From Kiritimatiellia bacterium (lineage in GTDB: Bacteria; Verrucomicrobiota; Kiritimatiellia; RFP12; UBA1067): a DNA stretch of 5,930 bases. The position numbers and the translations under genes are program-made. The DNA lies in assembly GCA_028701555.1 (NCBI GenBank), contig JAQVQN010000166.1:1-5930 (forward strand), read 5' to 3'. Under the pieces are notes generated by a model. It worked only from the letters and a program-made list of their open reading frames with translations. It was not told the origin of the DNA and searched no databases. Below, in pieces: positions 1 through 5,922 of the stretch. How positions within the stretch are numbered: position 1 is the stretch's first letter; every line of letters starts with the position of its first letter.

Positions 1-950
1 ATCTCCCGTTCACCGGTTCGCCATACTTTTGGGTGTACGGCGCGGCAGGCTCACTGCCTTCGAGCATCAACGGGCAGCCTTTCGATGCCGACGGCGACGG
101 GCGGCTGGGCGACAGCGAGCCGTTCGATTTCCAAGCGATCCTCTCCGGCAGCCGGCTGCAGGTGCTGGTCAACGGCGAGCCTGTGATGGCATCCAACGGG
201 TTCGCGCCGGGTGACCCGGTGGCGGACAACTGCCCGGGATTCTTCAAGAACCGTCTGGACAGCGGCGCGGCCGAGACCCACGATGCGTTCTTCGACAACT
301 ACTCAGTAACCAATCTGCCCTACCTGATCCGTCACATCGGCAAGTTTGACCCGAATGTCGGCGCAGCCCTGCCGGTAGAGAACTGGACGCTGGCCGGGAA
401 CACCGGCGCGGTCACGGTGGGGCCGGTCACCGAGACGGTCGGCGGCGAGACGGTCGATGCTTGGAAGGTCGACGATGCCAGCGCCACGGATTTCGCCTAC
501 TACTCTACGGCACTCTCGGCGGCGGAGACTGCGTGGGTGAACACCAACCGCTGGCGGCTGACGCTGCGGCTGCGGGTGGTGAACAGCAGCGACGCTGCGG
601 ACTGGGGCGTTTGCGCCAATGTGGCCGGCGACAAGAACTACACTCTATTGTTCGGCAGCGACGCTTCCGGCAACGCGCTGGTCAGTTGCAATGGCGGGGA
701 GGCGGTCATGGTGCCCGGAGGCAGCGTGTACCACACCTATACGCTGCAATATCACCCAACGCGGTCTAGCGCCAGTCTGCACTGCGACGGCGAGCCGCTT
801 TTGCTGGCGACACCCTGGTCTGAGGGCGGCGGTGAGCGTCTGCTCTTCGGTGCGGGGGATTCCGCGCAAACCGGGTGCGCACATTTCGCGCTGGTTCAGT
901 TCGAGTACCTGCCAGCGCCGCTGCCCGGCATTTTGATCAGAGTGCGCTGA
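1..950 (+). CDS. Secreted-type LamG/concanavalin A-like domain protein, 5'-truncated by the window edge
   Basis: The frame is open from the first complete codon at position 3 to a TGA at 948-950, so the true start lies upstream; the GTG at 33 is an internal Val codon. About 315 residues are visible. The first part (to about nt 325) ends in a 'FFDNYSVTNLP' stretch, typical of the last strand of a LamG/ConA-like sandwich. The second part (about nt 350-930) looks like another sandwich: it opens near 'ENWTLAG', has 'WRLTLRLRVV' in the middle and ends 'AHFALVQFEYLP', a pattern I associate with LamG-type domains of secreted PVC proteins. A 12-residue EF-hand-type loop lies at nt 84-119. No PEP-CTERM, LPXTG or membrane anchor is visible at the C-terminus, which ends PGILIRVR. 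No catalytic motif is seen. The likely role is carbohydrate binding outside the cell, possibly as an accessory region of an enzyme whose catalytic part lies upstream. The fold is moderately supported; the function is inference. The next gene starts about 50 bp downstream on the same strand. Confidence 0.72.
   Translation, partial: LPFTGSPYFWVYGAAGSLPSSINGQPFDADGDGRLGDSEPFDFQAILSGSRLQVLVNGEPVMASNGFAPGDPVADNCPGFFKNRLDSGAAETHDAFFDNYSVTNLPYLIRHIGKFDPNVGAALPVENWTLAGNTGAVTVGPVTETVGGETVDAWKVDDASATDFAYYSTALSAAETAWVNTNRWRLTLRLRVVNSSDAADWGVCANVAGDKNYTLLFGSDASGNALVSCNGGEAVMVPGGSVYHTYTLQYHPTRSSASLHCDGEPLLLATPWSEGGGERLLFGAGDSAQTGCAHFALVQFEYLPAPLPGILIRVR
84..119 (+). other. EF-hand-type calcium-binding loop within the LamG-like protein
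   Basis: The twelve codons read DADGDGRLGDSE. Asp is at loop positions 1, 3 and 5, Gly at 6, a hydrophobic Leu at 8 and Glu at 12, which matches the canonical EF-hand/dockerin-type loop. Only one copy is visible and no clear helices flank it, so this is more likely a structural calcium site inserted in an extracellular beta-sandwich than a true paired EF-hand or a dockerin, which has two loops. Calcium binding is inferred from the motif alone. Confidence 0.6.
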
Positions 951-990
951 TGCCGTAAGGCTGTCGGATTTTGTTAACAACAACGCTTGT

Positions 991-996
991 AGGAGG
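991..996 (+). promoter_or_regulatory. Strong Shine-Dalgarno for the sialidase-like gene; decides between two ATGs
   Basis: A perfect AGGAGG precedes tandem ATG codons at 999 and 1002. It lies 2 nt from the first ATG and 5 nt from the second, so the second ATG has the better spacing. The products differ by a single N-terminal Met. Confidence 0.75.
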
Positions 997-1001
997 TAAT
1001 G

Positions 1002-2150
1002 ATGGTCGCCAAAAAAATTAGGGCGGGCGTGTGCCCGCGATTACTTAACGTGACGCTGAGCCTGTTGGGGGTTGTGGTGTTTGCGGCATTCTCAGTCAAA
1101 GCGCAGCAGGAGTGGGCGCATGTCTGCACCGACGGCGGCGCGGGCGGCTACGAGGCCTTCCCCGACGTGTGCCGTACTGCGGACGGTCGTCTGCTGGCCG
1201 TGTTTTACGCGGGCTACGGCCATATCGCCTTGCCGAATGAACAATGGCCGAAAGGCGGGAGGATCAGCGCATGTTATTCCTCTGACGAAGGTGTGACGTG
1301 GTCGGCGCCGTTCACGTTGTTTGACGGACCTGATGACGACCGTGACCCTTCGGTGACGCAGCTTAGGGACGGGCGGCTGGCGTGCGTGTTTTTTTCATTG
1401 ACCAATACCCCTGGAGTGCAGCCCGGTTATGCCGTCACAGGCACGTTCCTGGTGACGAGCGCGAACAACGGTGCCTCGTGGGAGACGGAGCCGCGCCTGA
1501 TATCCCGGGATTACTTCTGCACCTCGCCGATCCGCGAGCTGTCGGACGGAAGGCTGGCCTTGGGACTGTACACCGAAACGCAGCAAACGGCTTATGGCGC
1601 GGTGACCTTCAGCTCAGACGGTGGCGCGACTTGGGGCGCGCCGGTTGACATTCCTTCTGGCGGGCTTTATTTAGACGCTGAAACGGATGTCATCGAGCTG
1701 AAGGAAGGGAGACTTTTCGCTGCGTTGCGTGGGCAGGGTCTTTCGGCCTGGTCGACCAGCAGTGACCGAGGGAGCACATGGTCGGTGGCGCAGCAGTTCG
1801 GGTTTCCGGGACATTGCCACTACCTGCACCGGGCACCGGGTGACATTATCCTGATGGCCTTCCGTTGGCACGAGGCTGGCAACACCAGCCTGCGCTACAG
1901 TCTGGACGAGTGTCGGACCTGGAGCGACAATGTGGTTGTAGACAATGTGATCGGTGCCTATCCAAGCATGGTCACGCTCAAGGATGGATCGATCCTGATC
2001 GTGTACTATGAGGAGGGGGAAGGTTCTAATATCCGCGCTAAGCGTTTTCGGGTGAAACGCGCAGGTATCAAGCCTGCGCAATCCAGCATTGGATTCGGTA
2101 ATTTAAAAAGTTCCAGCGCGGAGATTGAGTGGTTAAAGATCGGGGAGTAG
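1002..2150 (+). CDS. Secreted sialidase-like beta-propeller (BNR/Asp-box family), probable glycoside hydrolase
   Basis: Residue numbers count from the ATG at 999 (383 aa); the ATG at 1002 fits the AGGAGG better and removes one Met. A signal peptide is clear: basic start (K5, K6, R8, R14), hydrophobic core about 15-33, likely cleavage after VKA at 35. Asp boxes (S-x-D-x-G-x-T-W) lie at 94-101, 154-161, 205-212, 254-261 and, degenerate with Cys for Gly, 301-308; their spacing of about 47-60 residues fits propeller blades. The stretch at 322-339 (AYPSMVTLKDG...YYEE) resembles the region around the nucleophilic Tyr of GH33 sialidases, making Y322 the candidate nucleophile. Where sialidases have the (F/Y)RIP motif with a carboxylate-binding Arg, this protein reads YEAFPDV (51-57), with no Arg. 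It therefore belongs to the sialidase superfamily (BNR_2-like), but true sialidase activity is doubtful; another glycan or sugar acid may be the substrate. It is exported and may be co-transcribed with the LamG-like gene. Confidence 0.85.
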   Translation: MVAKKIRAGVCPRLLNVTLSLLGVVVFAAFSVKAQQEWAHVCTDGGAGGYEAFPDVCRTADGRLLAVFYAGYGHIALPNEQWPKGGRISACYSSDEGVTWSAPFTLFDGPDDDRDPSVTQLRDGRLACVFFSLTNTPGVQPGYAVTGTFLVTSANNGASWETEPRLISRDYFCTSPIRELSDGRLALGLYTETQQTAYGAVTFSSDGGATWGAPVDIPSGGLYLDAETDVIELKEGRLFAALRGQGLSAWSTSSDRGSTWSVAQQFGFPGHCHYLHRAPGDIILMAFRWHEAGNTSLRYSLDECRTWSDNVVVDNVIGAYPSMVTLKDGSILIVYYEEGEGSNIRAKRFRVKRAGIKPAQSSIGFGNLKSSSAEIEWLKIGE

Positions 2151-2194
2151 CGGAGAGCTATGACTATGTTTAGTTGAAACTTATACGCACCCGA

Positions 2195-2214
2195 AAGTTT
2201 TCGTCAGAAAACTT
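2195..2214. repeat. Perfect 8-bp inverted repeat, 4-nt spacer; candidate operator
   Basis: Arms AAGTTTTC (2195-2202) and GAAAACTT (2207-2214) are exact reverse complements around GTCA. The stem is AT-rich and no T-tract follows, so it is a poor intrinsic terminator. Its centre is about 50 bp upstream of the hydrolase start and of the putative transcription start, a plausible site for a dimeric regulator. A further AAACTT at 2177-2182 could pair with the left arm instead, giving two mutually exclusive RNA hairpins. No regulator gene is visible in the window. Confidence 0.45.
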
Positions 2215-2239
2215 GAATCTGGGAAGTTCCGCCGGCCTG

Positions 2240-2248
2240 TGTTATGCT
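2240..2248 (+). promoter_or_regulatory. Extended -10-like promoter element for the hydrolase gene
   Basis: TGTTATGCT reads as an extended -10 (TG, one base, then TATGCT, matching TATAAT at 4 of 6 positions). No good -35 lies at 16-18 bp spacing; TTGAAT at 2213-2218 is 24 bp away. A start about 7 nt downstream would fall at 2255-2256, on or beside the ATG at 2256, implying a leaderless mRNA. This is a pattern match without experimental support. Confidence 0.35.
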
Positions 2249-2255
2249 TTAAATC

Positions 2256-3059
2256 ATGAAACGGGCCGTTCTGTTTTTTAGCCTTGCCATTGCTGCGCAG
2301 GCGCAATATTCTCCGCAAGAGATGCTTAAGCCGATGGTTTATACCAACGCCTTCGGAGAAGCTTTTCCGTACCGCATGAGTGCTCCGCAGTTTCCGGCGG
2401 CAGGCAGGCGTTATCCTCTGATTCTGTTCCTGCACGGTTCGGGAGAATGCGGTACCGATAATCTGAAGCAGATCAAGGTGGGGTTGCCGTCGCTGATGAA
2501 GAGCCTGCTCAAAAGGCCGGAACCGGTGATCGTGGTTGCGCCGCAGTGCCAGGCCGGCAACTGGTGGGTGCGGCGTCTGGCGATGAAGGACGACTACGCC
2601 GCTGCCAAAGAACCCATGCCTTCGCTGGAGGTGGCGCTGGAGCTTTGCCGACATTTGGCTGAGCAAGGCCTCGCGGACACTAACCGCCTTTACATAACGG
2701 GTCTTTCGCTGGGCGGCTTCGGGACTTGGGACGCGATCCAGCGTTGGCCTGGCATGTTTGCCGCTGCGGTGCCGGTCTGCGGCGGCGGCGACATACGCAG
2801 GGTCGGCGTGATCCGCGATCTGCCGATTTGGGTCTTTCACGGCACGGCGGACAAGAACGTGCCGGTTGAATGTTCGCGTCGCATGGTGGAAGCGCTCCGG
2901 CAATCAGGCGGCCGTTCTGTGCAGTACACGGAGTATGAGGGCGTGGCCCATAACGTTTGGGACCGCGCCTATGCCGACCCGAAATTGATCGACTGGATGT
3001 TGCGGCAGTCCAAGTTCAAAAGACCGTGGTGGAAGTTCTGGGCTGCGATTCAATTATAA
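2256..3059 (+). CDS. Secreted alpha/beta-hydrolase (esterase / prolyl-oligopeptidase-like family)
   Basis: This 267-aa protein has a short signal peptide: K2, R3, hydrophobic core 4-14, probable cleavage after AQA at 16. The start is fixed because an in-frame TAA at 2250-2252 lies just upstream and the signal peptide needs this Met; no Shine-Dalgarno is present. The hydrolase core shows the oxyanion region LFLHGSGE (57-64), the nucleophile elbow GLSLGG (149-154, Ser151), the acid Asp199 in HGTADKNVP, and His232 in GVAHNVW. The complete triad and the size fit single-domain secreted esterases of the phospholipase/carboxylesterase and dienelactone-hydrolase type (COG4099-like; feruloyl or acetyl xylan esterases are relatives). 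A peptidase is unlikely because the beta-propeller domain of prolyl oligopeptidases is absent. It probably removes ester groups from extracellular glycans or small molecules; the substrate cannot be read from the sequence. The C-terminal 14 residues (RPWWKFW motif) are unusually aromatic and basic. The next gene follows after 23 bp and is likely co-transcribed. Confidence 0.88.
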   Translation: MKRAVLFFSLAIAAQAQYSPQEMLKPMVYTNAFGEAFPYRMSAPQFPAAGRRYPLILFLHGSGECGTDNLKQIKVGLPSLMKSLLKRPEPVIVVAPQCQAGNWWVRRLAMKDDYAAAKEPMPSLEVALELCRHLAEQGLADTNRLYITGLSLGGFGTWDAIQRWPGMFAAAVPVCGGGDIRRVGVIRDLPIWVFHGTADKNVPVECSRRMVEALRQSGGRSVQYTEYEGVAHNVWDRAYADPKLIDWMLRQSKFKRPWWKFWAAIQL

Positions 3060-3066
3060 CTTTTTT

Positions 3067-3074
3067 GGAAGGGG
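3067..3074 (+). promoter_or_regulatory. Shine-Dalgarno that fixes the start of the 680-aa gene
   Basis: GGAAGGGG lies 8 nt before the ATG at 3083. The same frame is open further back to an ATG at 2957, but that extension runs inside the hydrolase gene and would bury the signal peptide that begins at 3083. Confidence 0.7.
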
Positions 3075-3082
3075 CTATAGGC

Positions 3083-5125
3083 ATGAAAACGCGCAAACTG
3101 GTCATGGCGGTAATTTCTGTTGCACTGGCGGTTAACGTGCTGGCGGTGACGAATGTTTTTGAGATGCCGCTGGTGTTTCCTAGGCATCGCGCACTACGTC
3201 AGCGACTGGTGGAGACTGTGCGGGCCGGACGTACAGAAGAGATGGAAAAGGTTTGCCGCGAGGCGGTTGAGCTGATGCCGATGGATGCCACCTGGCGCTA
3301 TAACCTCGCCTGCGCACTGTCGTACTACGCCGACAAAGAACCGGCGTTCCAAGCCTTGGAGCGTGCGATCGAACTGGGCTTTCGCGATGTCAACGCAATG
3401 CAGAATGATAATGATTTAAAGCCTTTGAAAGGCACTCCCCGTTTTCGGACTTTGATGGAAAAAGCCAAAGAGCTGGGGAATAACCCTGTTGAAGGCATGA
3501 CACAGGCGGCACCGGTCACGGCGCTGATGGGGCGCCCGGTTGAGGTCAATGCGGCCAATGCGGTCTTTGACTTCGACTCCGGCTGCTTCAAGGCCCTGCT
3601 TGCGCTTAGGAAAATCGACAATAAAAAAGTTTCCGAATACGCCGCTGAATACCAAGGACCGGCTGCGTCGGATGTCAGGGACTGGATGCTATCGGACACG
3701 GTCTCGGGAAACTTCGGCGATCTGTATGTCAACCGCGACGAGGGCCATTCGCTTTTGGCGGTGACTAATTTCCCGGGTTTGACTCCGGTGATCTACGGCA
3801 AAGACGCGGTCTTGCACAAAGCGCATCGCGGCTTGCCCAACATGTTTTTCGACCAGCCTGTGCTGGGTAACGCCTCGCTCTCCATGGTCAGCGGCCCCAT
3901 GTGGCGCAGTCTGCCGCGTATGGCGTTAACAGATCCTTATCAGCCGCTGACAATGTTCCGGCTGTACGTCAACAACCAGAGCTGGTTTTTTCCTGCGCAC
4001 AAGGACTATGAGACGGGCGGGGTAGACCACTTTCCGGCCAACACCCCTTATTACGTCGTTTCCAAAGGCTCTTCTTTCTCAGACCGGCCTTTTATGGAGG
4101 CTTTTGCCGCGACTATGGCGGCTTTCAGGCCGGAGACGAAACGGATGCTTAATGCGCGCAAAAACATGGCGCCGATCTTGCAGATGATCCTGCGCGCTAC
4201 GCAGAAGAGTCTGCGCAAGCCGGATGATTATCTGACAGGTTCGGCACATCCGGCTGTTTTTGACGCGGCTGAGCTCGACGCAGCAGCCATGGTCAAGATG
4301 GCATACGGTTTGACACCGGAAACCATACCGCCGCTGGTGGCGCTGATGGTGCTGAAGGACGAGCAGGCGGCGGCAGGCAGAGATTTCTTTGATTTGCGTC
4401 CGGAGGGATTGTTCGACACGCCTTTTGCGATCGCGCGCGTGGCGCGCGGCACCGCCTGCGTCAGGAGCATGACTTTGGGCGCGTCTACGGCTCCTGAAAA
4501 GCAGGGTGCGGAATTTCGCTGGGTTGTTTTGCAAGGTGATCCGTCCAAGATCGAGATCAAAGCCTTGGATACCAAAGCTTCAAAGGTGGAGCTGAGAGTG
4601 GCGTATCATGGCGTGTATCGTCCAACCGGGGCAGACGGTCTGCCCTCAGCAGTCCAGAGCAGCCGGGTTGACATAGGTTGTTTTGTTAAAGACGGGGAAT
4701 ATTACTCACCGCCTTCAATAGTCTCGGTATGCTACTTGCCGAACGAGACGCGCGCGTATCGTGACGACGGTCAGATACTGTCTGTTGATTACAGCAACTC
4801 CGAGCGCCGCTATGCCGATCCGGTACTGACGATGCACAAAGGCTGGAAAGACCTTTACGAATATGACGAAAGCGGTCGGCTGATCGGTTGGTACCGCAAG
4901 CACGGCGACAAGGCCGAGCGTTTCACCCATGCGGGGCACAGGGTCTTGGAGAGCGACAGCCATAACCGTCCGGTCAAGGCCTGCGCGGTGCAGTACATGC
5001 CGCGTCAAGGGGTGGTGGAAGGCTTGCCGCCCAGCCTTACTTATGTCGACACGCCGCGCGTCTTCACCTACGTATACCAAAACGATCTGGATAAAGTGGG
5101 CAAGCCGTCTGCGGCGGGACGCTGA
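3083..5125 (+). CDS. Exported 680-aa protein of unknown function with N-terminal TPR and C-terminal YD-repeat-like motif
   Basis: I do not recognise a named function. From ATG 3083 it has a signal peptide (K2, R4, K5, hydrophobic core 7-20, likely cleavage after VLA at 21). Residues about 38-130 form a TPR-like helical unit: WRYNLACALS at 71-80, then ALERAIELGF at 91-100, then a 'D..L..L.G.P.F..L' ending at 111-124 typical of the last repeat in bacterial TPR proteins. Residues about 150-430 are a long globular region without a motif I can name, with conserved-looking patches such as GSSFSDRPF (329-337) and LFDTPFAIARV (443-453). Residues about 475-551 look like a PKD/Ig-type beta-sandwich (FRWVVLQGDPSKIEI ... 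VDIGCFVKDGEYYSPP). At 592-599 YEYDESGRL gives one YD-repeat-like motif as in Rhs proteins, followed by GWYRKHGD. No catalytic triad, metal site or anchor is obvious. I believe similar proteins occur in other PVC genomes, but this is from memory. It probably shares a transcript with the upstream esterase and acts in the periplasm or outside the cell. Confidence 0.8.
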   Translation: MKTRKLVMAVISVALAVNVLAVTNVFEMPLVFPRHRALRQRLVETVRAGRTEEMEKVCREAVELMPMDATWRYNLACALSYYADKEPAFQALERAIELGFRDVNAMQNDNDLKPLKGTPRFRTLMEKAKELGNNPVEGMTQAAPVTALMGRPVEVNAANAVFDFDSGCFKALLALRKIDNKKVSEYAAEYQGPAASDVRDWMLSDTVSGNFGDLYVNRDEGHSLLAVTNFPGLTPVIYGKDAVLHKAHRGLPNMFFDQPVLGNASLSMVSGPMWRSLPRMALTDPYQPLTMFRLYVNNQSWFFPAHKDYETGGVDHFPANTPYYVVSKGSSFSDRPFMEAFAATMAAFRPETKRMLNARKNMAPILQMILRATQKSLRKPDDYLTGSAHPAVFDAAELDAAAMVKMAYGLTPETIPPLVALMVLKDEQAAAGRDFFDLRPEGLFDTPFAIARVARGTACVRSMTLGASTAPEKQGAEFRWVVLQGDPSKIEIKALDTKASKVELRVAYHGVYRPTGADGLPSAVQSSRVDIGCFVKDGEYYSPPSIVSVCYLPNETRAYRDDGQILSVDYSNSERRYADPVLTMHKGWKDLYEYDESGRLIGWYRKHGDKAERFTHAGHRVLESDSHNRPVKACAVQYMPRQGVVEGLPPSLTYVDTPRVFTYVYQNDLDKVGKPSAAGR

Positions 5126-5146
5126 TGCGGTGAAGATTAAGGTAGC

Positions 5147-5182
5147 ATGACCGCTCAACTGGTAATGAAAAAATGGTTGTAA
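5147..5182 (+). CDS. Possible 11-codon leader reading frame overlapping the tlyA start
   Basis: ATG at 5147 opens an 11-residue frame (MTAQLVMKKWL) ending in TAA at 5180-5182, 10 nt past the start of tlyA at 5173. An AAGG at 5139-5142 sits 4 nt upstream, a better ribosome binding site than anything in front of tlyA itself. It may serve to deliver ribosomes to tlyA by termination-reinitiation rather than to make a functional peptide. At this length it could be chance. Confidence 0.25.
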   Translation: MTAQLVMKKWL

Positions 5183-5922
5183 AGAAACGGCTGGACGAAC
5201 TGCTGGTCATGTCTGGACTGGCCGAGAGCAAGGAGCTGGCGCAGCGTCTGATTATGGCTGGAGAGGTGCGCGTGGCGGGTCAGGTGGCAACTAAGCCAGG
5301 GCATAAATATGTTCCCGACGTGACGGTGACGGTAGACGCGCGCCCGCGTTTCGTGAGCCGCGGCGGCGATAAGCTGGAGGGTGCTTTCGCGGCATTCCCG
5401 GAGTTCGACGTGCTAGGCAAAGTCTGTCTGGACGTGGGAGCCTCGACTGGCGGGTTCACGGATTGCCTGCTGCAGCACGGTGCGGTGCGCGTGATCGCGC
5501 TGGACGTGGGCAAAGGGCAGTTGCACTGGAAGATGCGGCAGGACGCGCGGGTGCATGTGATCGAAAGTTTCAACGCACGATACATGCGGCTCTCCGACCT
5601 GCCCGAGCAGCCGCAGGCGGCGGTGACGGACGTTTCCTTCATATCGTTGAAGCTGATTCTGCCGCCGATTGCGGACGTGCTGCCTACGGGCGGTGAGATC
5701 GTCTCGCTGATCAAGCCGCAGTTCGAGGCTGGGCGTGCGAATGTTCCAGGCGGCGTCGTGCGCGACCCGGCGGTGCGCGAGGCGGTGGTTGCGGACATAC
5801 GTGCTTTTGGCACTGGGGTCTTGCATCTTGAATGGCTGGGCTGTGTGGAATCGCCGCTTAAAGGGCCGGAGGGCAATGTCGAGTTTCTCGCCTTCTGGCG
5901 CAAGGTCGAAACTGGCATATGA
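5173..5922 (+). CDS. tlyA: TlyA family rRNA (cytidine-2'-O)-methyltransferase
   Basis: This 249-aa cytoplasmic enzyme has the TlyA two-domain layout. Residues about 4-60 form an S4 RNA-binding domain (KRLDELLV ... AQRLIMAGEVRVAGQ). An FtsJ/RrmJ-type Rossmann methyltransferase follows from VSRGGDKLEGA (61-71). The SAM-binding motif LDVGASTGGFTD is at 86-97. The 2'-O-methyltransferase tetrad K-D-K-E is intact as K67, D153 (TDVSFISLK), K181 (LIKPQFE) and E237 (NVEFLAFW). In characterised members TlyA uses SAM to methylate the 2'-OH of cytidines in 16S and/or 23S rRNA, affecting capreomycin sensitivity; the old 'hemolysin' label is misleading. The length is normal for the family (about 240-275 aa). 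The start at 5173 is the only credible one because an in-frame TAG lies at 5143-5145 and no start codon intervenes; a clear Shine-Dalgarno is lacking. In many bacteria tlyA precedes an NAD kinase gene and recN; here another frame overlaps its stop. Confidence 0.95.
   Translation: MVVKKRLDELLVMSGLAESKELAQRLIMAGEVRVAGQVATKPGHKYVPDVTVTVDARPRFVSRGGDKLEGAFAAFPEFDVLGKVCLDVGASTGGFTDCLLQHGAVRVIALDVGKGQLHWKMRQDARVHVIESFNARYMRLSDLPEQPQAAVTDVSFISLKLILPPIADVLPTGGEIVSLIKPQFEAGRANVPGGVVRDPAVREAVVADIRAFGTGVLHLEWLGCVESPLKGPEGNVEFLAFWRKVETGI

Larger units (their letters stand above)
2151..2255. other. 105-bp intergenic region with inverted repeat and promoter-like element
   Basis: This is the longest gap between genes in the window. 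It is AT-richer than its surroundings in its first half and contains a perfect 8+8 inverted repeat at 2195-2214 and an extended -10-like sequence at 2240-2248. No reading frame with a ribosome binding site is seen in it. It is the most probable place for a new transcription start within the cluster. Confidence 0.5.

Noticed and set aside
33..35. GTG as the start of the first gene
   Set aside because: The frame is open to the window edge and the upstream codons continue the domain without a signal peptide or ribosome binding site, so this is an internal Val.
951..2150. LamG-like protein and sialidase-like protein as one gene split by a frameshift
   Set aside because: Sialidases often carry LamG-like domains, but the second gene has its own perfect AGGAGG and signal peptide, so these are two separate genes.
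2195..2214. Inverted repeat as an intrinsic terminator for the sialidase-like gene
   Set aside because: The stem is AT-rich and is followed by GAATCTGGG, not a T-tract.
2181..2903. 240-codon open frame on the minus strand
   Set aside because: It lies almost wholly antisense to the hydrolase, which has a signal peptide and a complete catalytic triad. The antisense translation is rich in His, Arg and Gln with no recognisable motif, as expected of a shadow frame in GC-rich DNA.
2957..3082. N-terminal extension of the 680-aa protein to an ATG at 2957
   Set aside because: It would overlap the hydrolase by about 100 bp and place the signal peptide internally. The ATG at 3083 has a good GGAAGGGG site at 8 nt and starts directly with the signal peptide.
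4079..4534. 151-codon minus-strand frame opposite the 680-aa gene
   Set aside because: It is an Arg/His-rich shadow frame with no signal or motif and no convincing ribosome binding site.
5104..5115. GCCG-TCTG-CGGC hairpin near the end of the 680-aa gene as a terminator
   Set aside because: The stem is only 4 bp, lies inside the coding region and has no T-run after it.
5280..5918. 212-codon minus-strand frame opposite tlyA
   Set aside because: It is antisense to a gene with unmistakable TlyA motifs. The translation is rich in Ser, Thr, Pro and Arg without domain features.
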